64,000 nucleotides of DNA, from NCBI GenBank assembly GCA_022821545.1, contig JAJEDJ010000019.1:1-64000 (forward strand), read 5' to 3'. The stretch comes from Caldilineaceae bacterium. Lineage in GTDB: Bacteria > Chloroflexota > Anaerolineae > Caldilineales > Caldilineaceae. A program made the position numbers and the translations under genes. How positions within the stretch are numbered: position 1 is the first letter of the stretch; the number at the start of each line of letters is the position of its first letter. The notes under the pieces were generated by a model. It saw only the letters and a program-made list of their open reading frames with translations. It was not told the DNA's origin and searched no databases. This document shows, piece after piece, positions 27,258-34,397 of this stretch.

Positions 27258-27290
27258 CGCGGCCCAGGTTGAGACTGCTCCTGAGCCGCG
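27258..27290 (-). terminator. Hairpin terminator downstream of the system A binding protein
   Basis: Arms 27258-27268 and 27280-27290 pair over 11 bp (one G-U on the minus-strand RNA) around an 11-nt loop, and are followed on the minus strand by TCTTTTGC. It lies 24 bp beyond the stop of the upstream binding-protein gene. It fits a leaky intrinsic terminator. Confidence 0.6.
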
Positions 27291-27313
27291 ATCATAACGG
27301 CCGCAATCAGGGG

Positions 27314-28648
27314 TCAGACCAGCGGATCCTTGTCCAGGACCTCCTGAACGAGGAGATGCGTCTGCTCGACTCCCTCTTCAAACTCCACTGCCTGCGTCCA
27401 AATGGCCTGCAGGTTGTTGTTCATCGTGTTGACGAACTCTGACGTGCGGGCATTGGCGGGGCGGTGCCAGTTGCGCGGTCCTTCAGGATAGATCTGCTGA
27501 TGCTGGCGGAATATCGGGTGGATGGAGTTGAGCTCATCGCTTTCCCAAACGTCCTTGCGGCCGCCCGGACTGCCGGCGCCGAAGAAGACATGCTCGATGC
27601 CGTCTTCCTTGGTCGAATAGAAGTCCAGGACCTGGAAGGCCTCGGAGGGATGGTCGGAATTGCCGGTGATGCCGAATGCAGCGGCAGACACCTGCGAACC
27701 GCGTAGCCCGTCCGGCCCTATCGGGCCCACGACCGCATCCCAATCGAACGCGATGTCCCCTTCATTCTTCATGTTGGTCAGGCGGCCAATCCAGCCCGTT
27801 GTCGTGTTGAAAATGCCTACCGTGCCGGCGACGTAGTTGTTGGCAACCTCATCGCCGCACTGACAGGGATCGATCTGATGCGTGTGCTGCAGGTCGTAGA
27901 GCCAGCGCAGGCCGGCGATGGATCCCTCCTGGTCCAGCAGGGATTTCGTTCCTTCCTCGTTGATCGCGTCGCCGCCGAAGATGCGCAGGTAGGATGGAAT
28001 ATGCTCCTGGCCTGTACCGAAGCTGCGGACGCCCCAGACCTCTGGCGGCGCCGTGACAGCCTGCCCGATTGTAACGTAGTCATCGACCGTCCACTCCGGA
28101 CTGGGGTTTTCTGCCCCGGACTCCTCGATCAGCGTCTTATTGTGATAGTAGGCGGTCGTGCCGTAGTGGCCGTGATTGGGGATGGCATGCAGTTCTCCGT
28201 CCAGCGTAAGCGCCTGGAGCAGGGAGTCCCAGAAGTTCGATAGGTCGAAGTCTTTGGCCGCGACGATGTCGTCCAGGGGGATCAGGACGCCCTTGGCCTT
28301 GTGTTCCGGCGGGTTGTTGAGATAGGTCCAGACTACGTCCCCGACTGTGCCGGAGGCGGAGAGCGCGTAAATCTTGGGATACATTTCATTGCCCGGCAGC
28401 TCGTCGATTTCGAGCAGAATGCCGGGATTCTGTTCCTCGAACAGGTCCTGGCGGCTCTTGTGCCAGTCGGCGTGCGTTCCGAGACGGGTGTGGAAAAGGA
28501 CCGTGACCGGTTCTGTCGATGCCTCCATCGACCCTCCATCATCACCGGAGGTTGGGGCGGCGGGCACGCAGGCAGACAGAGCCAGGGCTCCGGTTGTTGC
28601 CAGCGAACCTGCCAGGAACTGGCGGCGGCTCACATTCTTCTTCAACAT
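27314..28648 (-). CDS. Sugar ABC transporter substrate-binding lipoprotein (system A)
   Basis: A 444-residue family 1 solute-binding protein. The signal peptide has a Tat-type SRRQFLAG and the lipobox LSAC (Cys27). The mature domain is highly similar to the neighbouring duplicate, with most differences in short surface-type segments and in the DPCQCGDE region. The ATG at 28648 follows AAGGAGGAG at good spacing. It lies 61 bp after the MalG-type permease of system A and is followed by a terminator-like hairpin. Confidence 0.9.
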   Translation of the reverse strand: MLKKNVSRRQFLAGSLATTGALALSACVPAAPTSGDDGGSMEASTEPVTVLFHTRLGTHADWHKSRQDLFEEQNPGILLEIDELPGNEMYPKIYALSASGTVGDVVWTYLNNPPEHKAKGVLIPLDDIVAAKDFDLSNFWDSLLQALTLDGELHAIPNHGHYGTTAYYHNKTLIEESGAENPSPEWTVDDYVTIGQAVTAPPEVWGVRSFGTGQEHIPSYLRIFGGDAINEEGTKSLLDQEGSIAGLRWLYDLQHTHQIDPCQCGDEVANNYVAGTVGIFNTTTGWIGRLTNMKNEGDIAFDWDAVVGPIGPDGLRGSQVSAAAFGITGNSDHPSEAFQVLDFYSTKEDGIEHVFFGAGSPGGRKDVWESDELNSIHPIFRQHQQIYPEGPRNWHRPANARTSEFVNTMNNNLQAIWTQAVEFEEGVEQTHLLVQEVLDKDPLV

Positions 28649-28709
28649 GGTTGTCTCCTCCTTTGGAATACCGTAACGATTTGTGACGGTCGGATTCACG
28701 CGAAGCGCG

Positions 28710-29636
28710 CTATCCTTTGATGCCGGACATCACAATCCCCTGGACCAGGTAACGCTGCGCCAGGAAGAAGATGATGATGATCGGTGCAGTCATCATGACA
28801 CTGGCAGCCATGAGAAGGTGGTACTTTGGCTCAGTGTCATCGGCGAAGCCGGCGACGGCCTGGAAATAGCGGATGCCGATCGCCAGCGTGTACTTGGACT
28901 TCGTATTGAGAAAGATAAATGGCTGAAGAAATTCATTCCACTGTGCCATGAAGGTCAGAACGGCGGCGGTTGCCGTAACGGGAATGGAAAGAGGCATCAG
29001 AATCTGCCAGAAGATTCGCAGATAGTTGGCGCCATCTATGCGCGCCGCTTCGTCGAGGTCTATGGGAATGCTCATAAAGAACTGGCGCATCAGGAAGATC
29101 AGGAAGGCGCTACCCCCGAAGAATGAAGGGATGATAAGGGGTCTGTAGGAGTCCAGCCACCCAATCTTGGCGAACATGAGGTAAAGGGGAATCAGGGTCA
29201 CTTCCACGGGCAGCATCATTGTGCTGAGCGTGATAATGAAGAGCACGTCCCGGGCAGGATACCGAAAACGGGCGAAGGAGTAACCGACGAGGGCGGCTGT
29301 CAGAACGGCGCCAAAGGTTGAGACTATCGCCACAAAGGTCGAGTTCCATGTCCAGGTGGCCCAGGAGACGATTTCGAAGACTTTCGGATAGTTCTGAAAC
29401 TGCGGAACCTCAGGAAGCCAGGTGGGAGGAAACCTGAAGAGCTCGCCGCCTCTTTTCAGCGATGAAAGAACGGTCCAGACAAAGGGGAACATGAACACGG
29501 CCGAACTGGAAACCGCGATCAGGTAGAGGATTCCCCGGCCTATGGCGCGCTGGAATGAGGCCGACTGGAAGAGCCCGGCTGGATGGATACCGCTCCCGGT
29601 CTGTTTTCGGCCCGGAGCAATTGCTTCGCCTGCCAT
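28710..29636 (-). CDS. Carbohydrate ABC transporter permease, MalG type (system A)
   Basis: A 308-residue CUT1 permease with six predicted membrane segments and the EAA loop EAARIDGANYLRIFWQILMPL. The ATG at 29636 overlaps the stop of the MalF-type gene by one base (TGATG) and has GGAGG 7 nt upstream. The longer frame from 29726 lies inside the previous gene and is rejected. Confidence 0.9.
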   Translation of the reverse strand: MAGEAIAPGRKQTGSGIHPAGLFQSASFQRAIGRGILYLIAVSSSAVFMFPFVWTVLSSLKRGGELFRFPPTWLPEVPQFQNYPKVFEIVSWATWTWNSTFVAIVSTFGAVLTAALVGYSFARFRYPARDVLFIITLSTMMLPVEVTLIPLYLMFAKIGWLDSYRPLIIPSFFGGSAFLIFLMRQFFMSIPIDLDEAARIDGANYLRIFWQILMPLSIPVTATAAVLTFMAQWNEFLQPFIFLNTKSKYTLAIGIRYFQAVAGFADDTEPKYHLLMAASVMMTAPIIIIFFLAQRYLVQGIVMSGIKG

Positions 29637-30586
29637 CAGTCCACCTCCCCTGCGTAGTAGACCCACCGTCGCGACTGCCTGAACTGAACATAGGTGAAGA
29701 CGAAAAGGACGAAGAAGAAGATCCACGCCAGCGCCGAAGCATAGCCCATTTCAAAGTACTGGAAAGCGCGCGTATAGATATGCAATGCGTAGAACCAGGT
29801 GGAGTATGCCGGCCCGCCCTGGGTGGCGACGTATGCCGCCGCGAAAACCCTCAGCGCCCCGATGATTCCAAGAACCATGTTGAAAAAGATTGTCGGCGTA
29901 AGCATCGGCAGGGTCACGTTGCGAAATTTGGCCCAGATACCGGCGCCGTCCACGACCGCGGCATCGTACAGTTCCTGGGGAACGCCCTGGAGGCCGGCCA
30001 GGAAGATCAGCATGGTGTTGCCGCCGATTGCCCCCCACATTGCCATGATAATCAGGCCGGTCATCGCCCAGTCCGGGTCCCGGAACCAACCCGGGGCGTT
30101 GTCGCTGCCGGTAATCGTACGAATCCAGTGATTGATCGGCCCCACGTCTGCGTTGAAGATCCAGCCCCATAGAACGGCGGCTGCGACGATTGGCGTCAGG
30201 TGGGGGAGGAAGAAGAAGGTGCGAAACCAGGTCGTTCCCAGCAGCGCCTGGTTGAGGAGCATCGCCGCGGCGAGAGCGCCGATTAGCGAAAGCGGGACCA
30301 CGATCAGGGCGTAGCGGAACGTCAGCAGGAGCGAGGGCCAGAAGAGCCGGTCTTTAGAAAAGATTTCGATGAAGTTCTTCAGGCCGACGAATTCGGGCGG
30401 GTTGACGATGTCGTAGCGGGTGAAGCTGAGGAAGCCGGAGGTCATCATTGGGCCGACGATGAAGAGAATTATGCCCAGCAGCCAGGGTGACAGGAATATG
30501 TAGCCGGCAATCGCCTCTTTGGTTCGGAGGTTCGTCGTCCAGCGGGGAAGAGGTATTCGAGAGCCTGCCGCCGCTTCTGTCCTCAT
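29636..30586 (-). CDS. Carbohydrate ABC transporter permease, MalF/UgpA type (system A)
   Basis: A 316-residue CUT1 permease. Six membrane segments are visible, starting with AGYIFLSPWLLGIILFIVG, and the EAA-like loop is YDAAVVDGAGIWAKFRNVTLPML, with Asp in place of the second-position residue of a strict EAA box. It overlaps the upstream hydrolase gene by 4 bp, so hydrolase and transporter are translationally coupled. Confidence 0.9.
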   Translation of the reverse strand: MRTEAAAGSRIPLPRWTTNLRTKEAIAGYIFLSPWLLGIILFIVGPMMTSGFLSFTRYDIVNPPEFVGLKNFIEIFSKDRLFWPSLLLTFRYALIVVPLSLIGALAAAMLLNQALLGTTWFRTFFFLPHLTPIVAAAVLWGWIFNADVGPINHWIRTITGSDNAPGWFRDPDWAMTGLIIMAMWGAIGGNTMLIFLAGLQGVPQELYDAAVVDGAGIWAKFRNVTLPMLTPTIFFNMVLGIIGALRVFAAAYVATQGGPAYSTWFYALHIYTRAFQYFEMGYASALAWIFFFVLFVFTYVQFRQSRRWVYYAGEVD

Positions 30587-32574
30587 TTCTTCCTCTCCCT
30601 GACCATTTCATGTCCCTCGTAGAGATCGCGCGCCACTGTACCCTGGGCTTGCGCCGGCGGATCGACGCCGAGGATGTGGCAGAAAGTCGGGACGACGTCG
30701 ACGGCATGAATGTAGCCCAACCGGTCGACGGGCCGTTCGTATCCCTTCTTGAGGCGCGGCCCGTCGAGGAAAAAGGAGCCAAAAGTGGAGGAGAAACCGT
30801 TTGACGTCGGGATGAAGCCGCCGTGATGGGCGCCGTAGACGAGGGGAGCGCCGACATTTCCGCCGCCGTCGATCCCGAGCCATTGCATGTAATATCCGCT
30901 GACGTAGTCGTGGTCCCAGGCGAAGATGACGTCTCCGCATTCGTCACCCCACTGGCCGAGAAGATAGGCATCGCGTTTGGGCAGGGCGATGGCGACGACG
31001 GTGTTGCCCGTTTCATCGTCGATCCAGGTGCGTAGAGCGGTGAGGAGCTCGCGCTCAATCTCGTCGAACTCCGGGCCTGGTTCGGCATTGATCGTAATGT
31101 CGAAGCCCCGCCTTGCAAGAGAGGCCTTGGTCCTGTCCCAGTCGATCAGCTCTGAAGGGGGATCCAGGTCCTGAGAAATCGCCTCGTCACAGGGTTGCTT
31201 GAGAACGAGGAAGCCCTTGTCGTACAGGAACTGGCGAATGTTGGCGATGCGGACGTCGGGGAAGGCGCCGTGGTCGGAGATGATGCCGACATAGACTTCG
31301 CCGCCCCTGCCGTTGGCCTTGTCGGCTGCCTCGTACATCAGGCCGAGGACGCGGTCGCCGACCTGGTAGGCGCGGCGGAAGTAGTCCAGGTACTTCTCTT
31401 TGGTTTCGGGATTGAAGCCGGGACAGTCCGGGTCCACGTCTGCCATGTGGATATGGTTGAGATAGTCATACAGGTGCCAGTGACAGGTGAAGTAGGAGCA
31501 ATCTCTTTCGTGGAGCATGTAGTTGGCGACGTTGGCGAACCAGAGACCCTGGTATTCGCACTCTTCGAGAGCCGTTTCAAAGTCGATCATGCCTGAGGTG
31601 TAGGGCGTCATCGAGGCATGTTCCTGGTAGGGGCCGAAGCGCCGGATCAGTTCCGCTTCGAGTTCGGCGTCGCCGTAAGTGAAGCCGTCGGTGTAAGTAA
31701 TCTGCGTGCGGTAGAGTTTCAGGGCGCTGCCGTCGCCGGCGAGGTCCATCACTTTGAAGCGGACGGCGGCCTTCTGGTCGCGTCCGTCGATCCGAAAGGT
31801 CTCGACGGCCCAGCTGCTCCATTCGCAGGTCCCCGACTCTGCTACCACGTCGCTCCCGTCGCGGCTGCGGCATATCCGGACCCGGTCGTAACCGTTGCCG
31901 CTGCTGTCGAGCGCAAGAACGTAGAACTGATTGAGGTCGCCTCCCAGGCGGGCGCTGACGGTGAATTCGGTTGCGAGCGGCGGAGAGCCGCTTTCCGGAA
32001 GATTGGCCCAGCCTTCGGGTGACGAGAGTGGTGGGATGGGCTCTACGCTGCGGGGGCCTTCGACGGCGGAACCGTCATGGCCCATTGCGACGTCGCCGGC
32101 CGCGGAGGCGTCGGTGGTGTAAGCCTGGGCCGCGGCAACCTCGAAGTCGGTGCTGTTGTGACCGGGGGCTCCGAAGCCGTCTACGACATAGCCAATGTTC
32201 ACTCCGGAAGGGTGGGCGCCGGGATAGTGTACGGCGACGCTCTTGAGACCGGCCCGTTCCAACGCGTTCCAGATGCGTTCGGCGTTGTTGGCGCGGCCGT
32301 CAAAGCTGCTGACTGTCACGTCCTTTTCGTTGGGGCCGGACTTGCGCTCCAGCACGGTCTGCCAGGTGGGAACACTGTGCGTGCCGGTGTGGGCGCCGGT
32401 GGAAAGGGTCGCCCAATTGGTGGGTGTCCATACGGGGAAGGAGGGATAGGTTTCGTTGACCGTACCTTCGTTGAGCAAGCGGCTGAAGTTCGGCAGACAC
32501 CCCTCAGCCGCGAACTGTTTCATCATTGGAGTGACAAAACCGTCCATCCCAAAAGCGTAGATTTTCTTAGTCAT
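30583..32574 (-). CDS. Alkaline phosphatase superfamily hydrolase (type I phosphodiesterase/nucleotide pyrophosphatase family)
   Basis: A 663-residue protein with no signal peptide. The N-terminus (IYAFGMDGFVTPMMKQF) supplies the first metal-binding Asp; TPTNWATLSTGAHTGTH holds the nucleophile Thr/Ser; SDHGAF and the later AHHGG supply further Asp/His metal ligands. Such enzymes cleave phosphate mono- or diesters, sulfate or phosphonate esters. A segment of about 200 residues between the nucleophile region and the second metal site (roughly 150-320) is inserted relative to small family members. As the first gene of the system A operon, coupled to the permease, it probably acts on the imported compound in the cytoplasm (inference). 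Confidence 0.83.
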   Translation of the reverse strand: MTKKIYAFGMDGFVTPMMKQFAAEGCLPNFSRLLNEGTVNETYPSFPVWTPTNWATLSTGAHTGTHSVPTWQTVLERKSGPNEKDVTVSSFDGRANNAERIWNALERAGLKSVAVHYPGAHPSGVNIGYVVDGFGAPGHNSTDFEVAAAQAYTTDASAAGDVAMGHDGSAVEGPRSVEPIPPLSSPEGWANLPESGSPPLATEFTVSARLGGDLNQFYVLALDSSGNGYDRVRICRSRDGSDVVAESGTCEWSSWAVETFRIDGRDQKAAVRFKVMDLAGDGSALKLYRTQITYTDGFTYGDAELEAELIRRFGPYQEHASMTPYTSGMIDFETALEECEYQGLWFANVANYMLHERDCSYFTCHWHLYDYLNHIHMADVDPDCPGFNPETKEKYLDYFRRAYQVGDRVLGLMYEAADKANGRGGEVYVGIISDHGAFPDVRIANIRQFLYDKGFLVLKQPCDEAISQDLDPPSELIDWDRTKASLARRGFDITINAEPGPEFDEIERELLTALRTWIDDETGNTVVAIALPKRDAYLLGQWGDECGDVIFAWDHDYVSGYYMQWLGIDGGGNVGAPLVYGAHHGGFIPTSNGFSSTFGSFFLDGPRLKKGYERPVDRLGYIHAVDVVPTFCHILGVDPPAQAQGTVARDLYEGHEMVRERKK

Positions 32575-32875
32575 CGCTGGCTTTCTGCTCCCAGTATGGT
32601 ATGCGAAAGATCAGGTGGGCGCCTCCGCTGGGCTCTGATGGGGTGCTGATGCTTCAAGACTGATGCGAAGACGCTGCCAGGCCGTGCGAATTGGTGTGCC
32701 AACATTCAGGCGAGTCTGTTGCCTGAAGAGGAATGTTACGGCAGAAGTGCGGCAGAACTCTTGCGGCTACGCTGGCCGGGGCTGCTAGATCGTTATGTCT
32801 ACGCGCCGCACAATTGTGAGAGCGCCGGGATTATATCAGTATCTTCCGGGGAATGCAAACCTGCCGCGCAGGCCC
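32575..32875. other. Leader region of the hydrolase/transporter operon
   Basis: No gene is seen in these 301 bases. On the minus strand, TATAAT at 32830-32835 is preceded by a weak -35 candidate (TTGCAT, RC of about 32853-32858), which would give a leader of roughly 250 nt before the hydrolase ATG. The promoter call is tentative. Confidence 0.35.
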
Positions 32876-33037
32876 CTATCCCGCAACCATGCCGACGACC
32901 GACATGGCAACGACGGCGATGAGCGTGAACGCGATCATGAGAGCGGCCCAACCGCCAAAGAGAAAGGTTGCAAACGTATATGAGTTGGGTCGGTCACTTT
33001 CCTGGCCAGTATCTTCCTGAACGCTATCTTCCGCCAC
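32876..33037 (-). CDS. Small single-span membrane protein, 53 residues
   Basis: A short gene with GTG start at 33037 and AGGAG 8-9 nt upstream. The first 19 residues are acidic and polar (AEDSVQEDTGQESDRPNS). The rest is a long hydrophobic stretch (FATFLFGGWAALMIAFTLIA and VVAMSVVGMVAG), enough for one long or two short membrane helices. The good ribosome site, the clean hydrophobic design and the lack of an overlapping gene support it. No family is recognised. It precedes the hydrolase/ABC operon on the same strand by 301 bp, so a link is possible but unproven. Confidence 0.6.
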   Translation of the reverse strand: MAEDSVQEDTGQESDRPNSYTFATFLFGGWAALMIAFTLIAVVAMSVVGMVAG

Positions 33038-33403
33038 TTTAAATTCTCCTGTAGTAGTTCAACTCGATGCCGTGCGGTCATCGAGTCTTGCGAATAGCCG
33101 GCCCTCAGCCCGGCCCTCATCGGGCGATGCGCCGGTACAGACGTGCTCTGCTCAGGCCAGCAGCAGCAGGGCGCGAGACTGACCTCAAGCGGCTGCCGGC
33201 GCCATTATAGCACGCGACAGGTCCATCCGCACGATTTTCTACGCCTGCAAAGGCGCGCTACAATGTGTCCCGCAATGTGTGTCCTGCAATGTGTGTCCTG
33301 CAATGTGTGACCTGCAATGTGTGACCTGCAATGTGACCAGCAAAGTGACCAGCAAAGTGACCTCAGCGGCAAAAACCAGCTACCAGGGAAGGGGAAGGCT
33401 CGA
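33038..33403. other. Intergenic region between divergent small membrane protein and aldo/keto reductase
   Basis: This 366-bp stretch has no convincing gene. Its right part is a tandem repeat (33261-33366). A frame that runs through the repeat into the reductase from 33317 exists but the reductase has its own ribosome site at 33404. A minus-strand TATAAT at 33204-33209 lacks a good -35. Confidence 0.5.
33261..33366. repeat. Tandem minisatellite, unit CAATGTGTGTCCTG (14 bp, with 12-bp variants)
   Basis: Eight consecutive units are visible: lengths 12, 14, 14, 14, 14, 12, 12 and about 14 bp. Two middle units are identical, the next two carry one T-to-A change, and the 12-bp units lack one GT. 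It ends 37 bp before the ATG of the aldo/keto reductase and may vary in copy number. Confidence 0.9.
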
Positions 33404-34354
33404 ATGGAGTATCGGACTTTCGGACGTACGGGTCTGCGCGTGAGCGTTGCAGGCGTGGGCGCCGGCGGACCCAGCCGGTTGGGCATGGCGACAGGTCGGA
33501 GCGAAGCGGAATCAGTCGCCGTGGTCCGGCGCGCACTGGAGCTGGGCGTGAACTACATTGACACGGCGGAGGCCTACGGAACGGAGGAGATTGTCGGTAA
33601 GTCGATCCAGGGCTTCGACAGGGATAGCCTGGTCATTGCGACCAAGAAGGGGGCCTACCGTAAGGGCAGCAAGAGTGAACCGGTGCCGGCCGACGAGTTC
33701 GCGGCCGGAATCGAGACCAGTCTGAAACGGCTCGGCGTGGAGACGATAGACGTCTTCCACTTCCACGGCGCAAGGTTGGACCAGTACCGGCATATCTGCG
33801 AGGAGCTGCTTCCCGTACTTCAGAGCATGCAGAAGGCGGGCAAGATACGCCATCTGGCGGTGAGTGAACATTTCGCTTCGGACTTTGAGCACCGGCTTCT
33901 GCAGCAGGCGGTCGAGGACGACCATTTTGACGTGGTCATGGTCGGCTTCAATATCCTCAATCAGACGGCCAGGCGCGAAGTGCTGCCGCTGACTCGGGAG
34001 AAGGGGATCGCGACGGAATGTATGTTTGCGGTGCGGCGCGCGTTCAGCAATCCGGCGCGGTTGCGGGAGATCCTGGTCGAGTTGCGGCGCACCGGCGAGA
34101 TTGACGCAGATGCCGTGGACCTTTTCGAGCCGCTTGACTGGGTGCTGGAGCGGAGCGACGCAAAAACGTTGCCGGAGGCGGCTTACCGGTTCTGCCGCCA
34201 CGAGCCGGGGATAGACGTTGTCCTCACCGGAACGGGCAATATCCGGCACCTGGAGGACAACATAAATTCGCTCTTGAGACCCCCGCTGCCGTCAGAGGTA
34301 GTCGAACGGTTGGGGGAGATATTCAGTCGCGTCCACTCTGTAAACGGTAGCTGA
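33404..34354 (+). CDS. Aldo/keto reductase family oxidoreductase
   Basis: A 316-residue (beta/alpha)8 NADPH-dependent reductase. The AKR blocks are present: MEYRTFGRTGLRVSVAGVGAG, the catalytic Asp-Tyr region NYIDTAEAYGTEEIVG (D and Y), the catalytic Lys in VIATKKG, and the catalytic His in FHFHGARLDQ. The ATG at 33404 follows GGGGAAGG; the longer frame to 33317 is only repeat DNA. The substrate is unknown. The last five codons including the stop are repeated directly afterwards. Confidence 0.88.
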   Translation: MEYRTFGRTGLRVSVAGVGAGGPSRLGMATGRSEAESVAVVRRALELGVNYIDTAEAYGTEEIVGKSIQGFDRDSLVIATKKGAYRKGSKSEPVPADEFAAGIETSLKRLGVETIDVFHFHGARLDQYRHICEELLPVLQSMQKAGKIRHLAVSEHFASDFEHRLLQQAVEDDHFDVVMVGFNILNQTARREVLPLTREKGIATECMFAVRRAFSNPARLREILVELRRTGEIDADAVDLFEPLDWVLERSDAKTLPEAAYRFCRHEPGIDVVLTGTGNIRHLEDNINSLLRPPLPSEVVERLGEIFSRVHSVNGS

Positions 34355-34369
34355 GTAAACGGTAGCTGA
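34340..34369. repeat. Exact 15-bp tandem duplication across the stop codon
   Basis: GTAAACGGTAGCTGA occurs twice head to tail (34340-34354 and 34355-34369). The first copy encodes the final Val-Asn-Gly-Ser and the TGA stop of the aldo/keto reductase. Confidence 0.95.
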
Positions 34370-34397
34370 ACCCCGCCCGGCAGCCGTTCCCGACACT

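Noticed and set aside
33261-33366. Possible CRISPR array
   Set aside because: Units are 12-14 bp with no spacers between them, and no cas genes occur nearby; it is a minisatellite.
33317-33403. N-terminal extension of the aldo/keto reductase through the repeat
   Set aside because: Translation is repeat-derived (DLQCDQQSDQQSDL), and a proper ribosome site precedes the ATG at 33404, where the family N-terminus begins.
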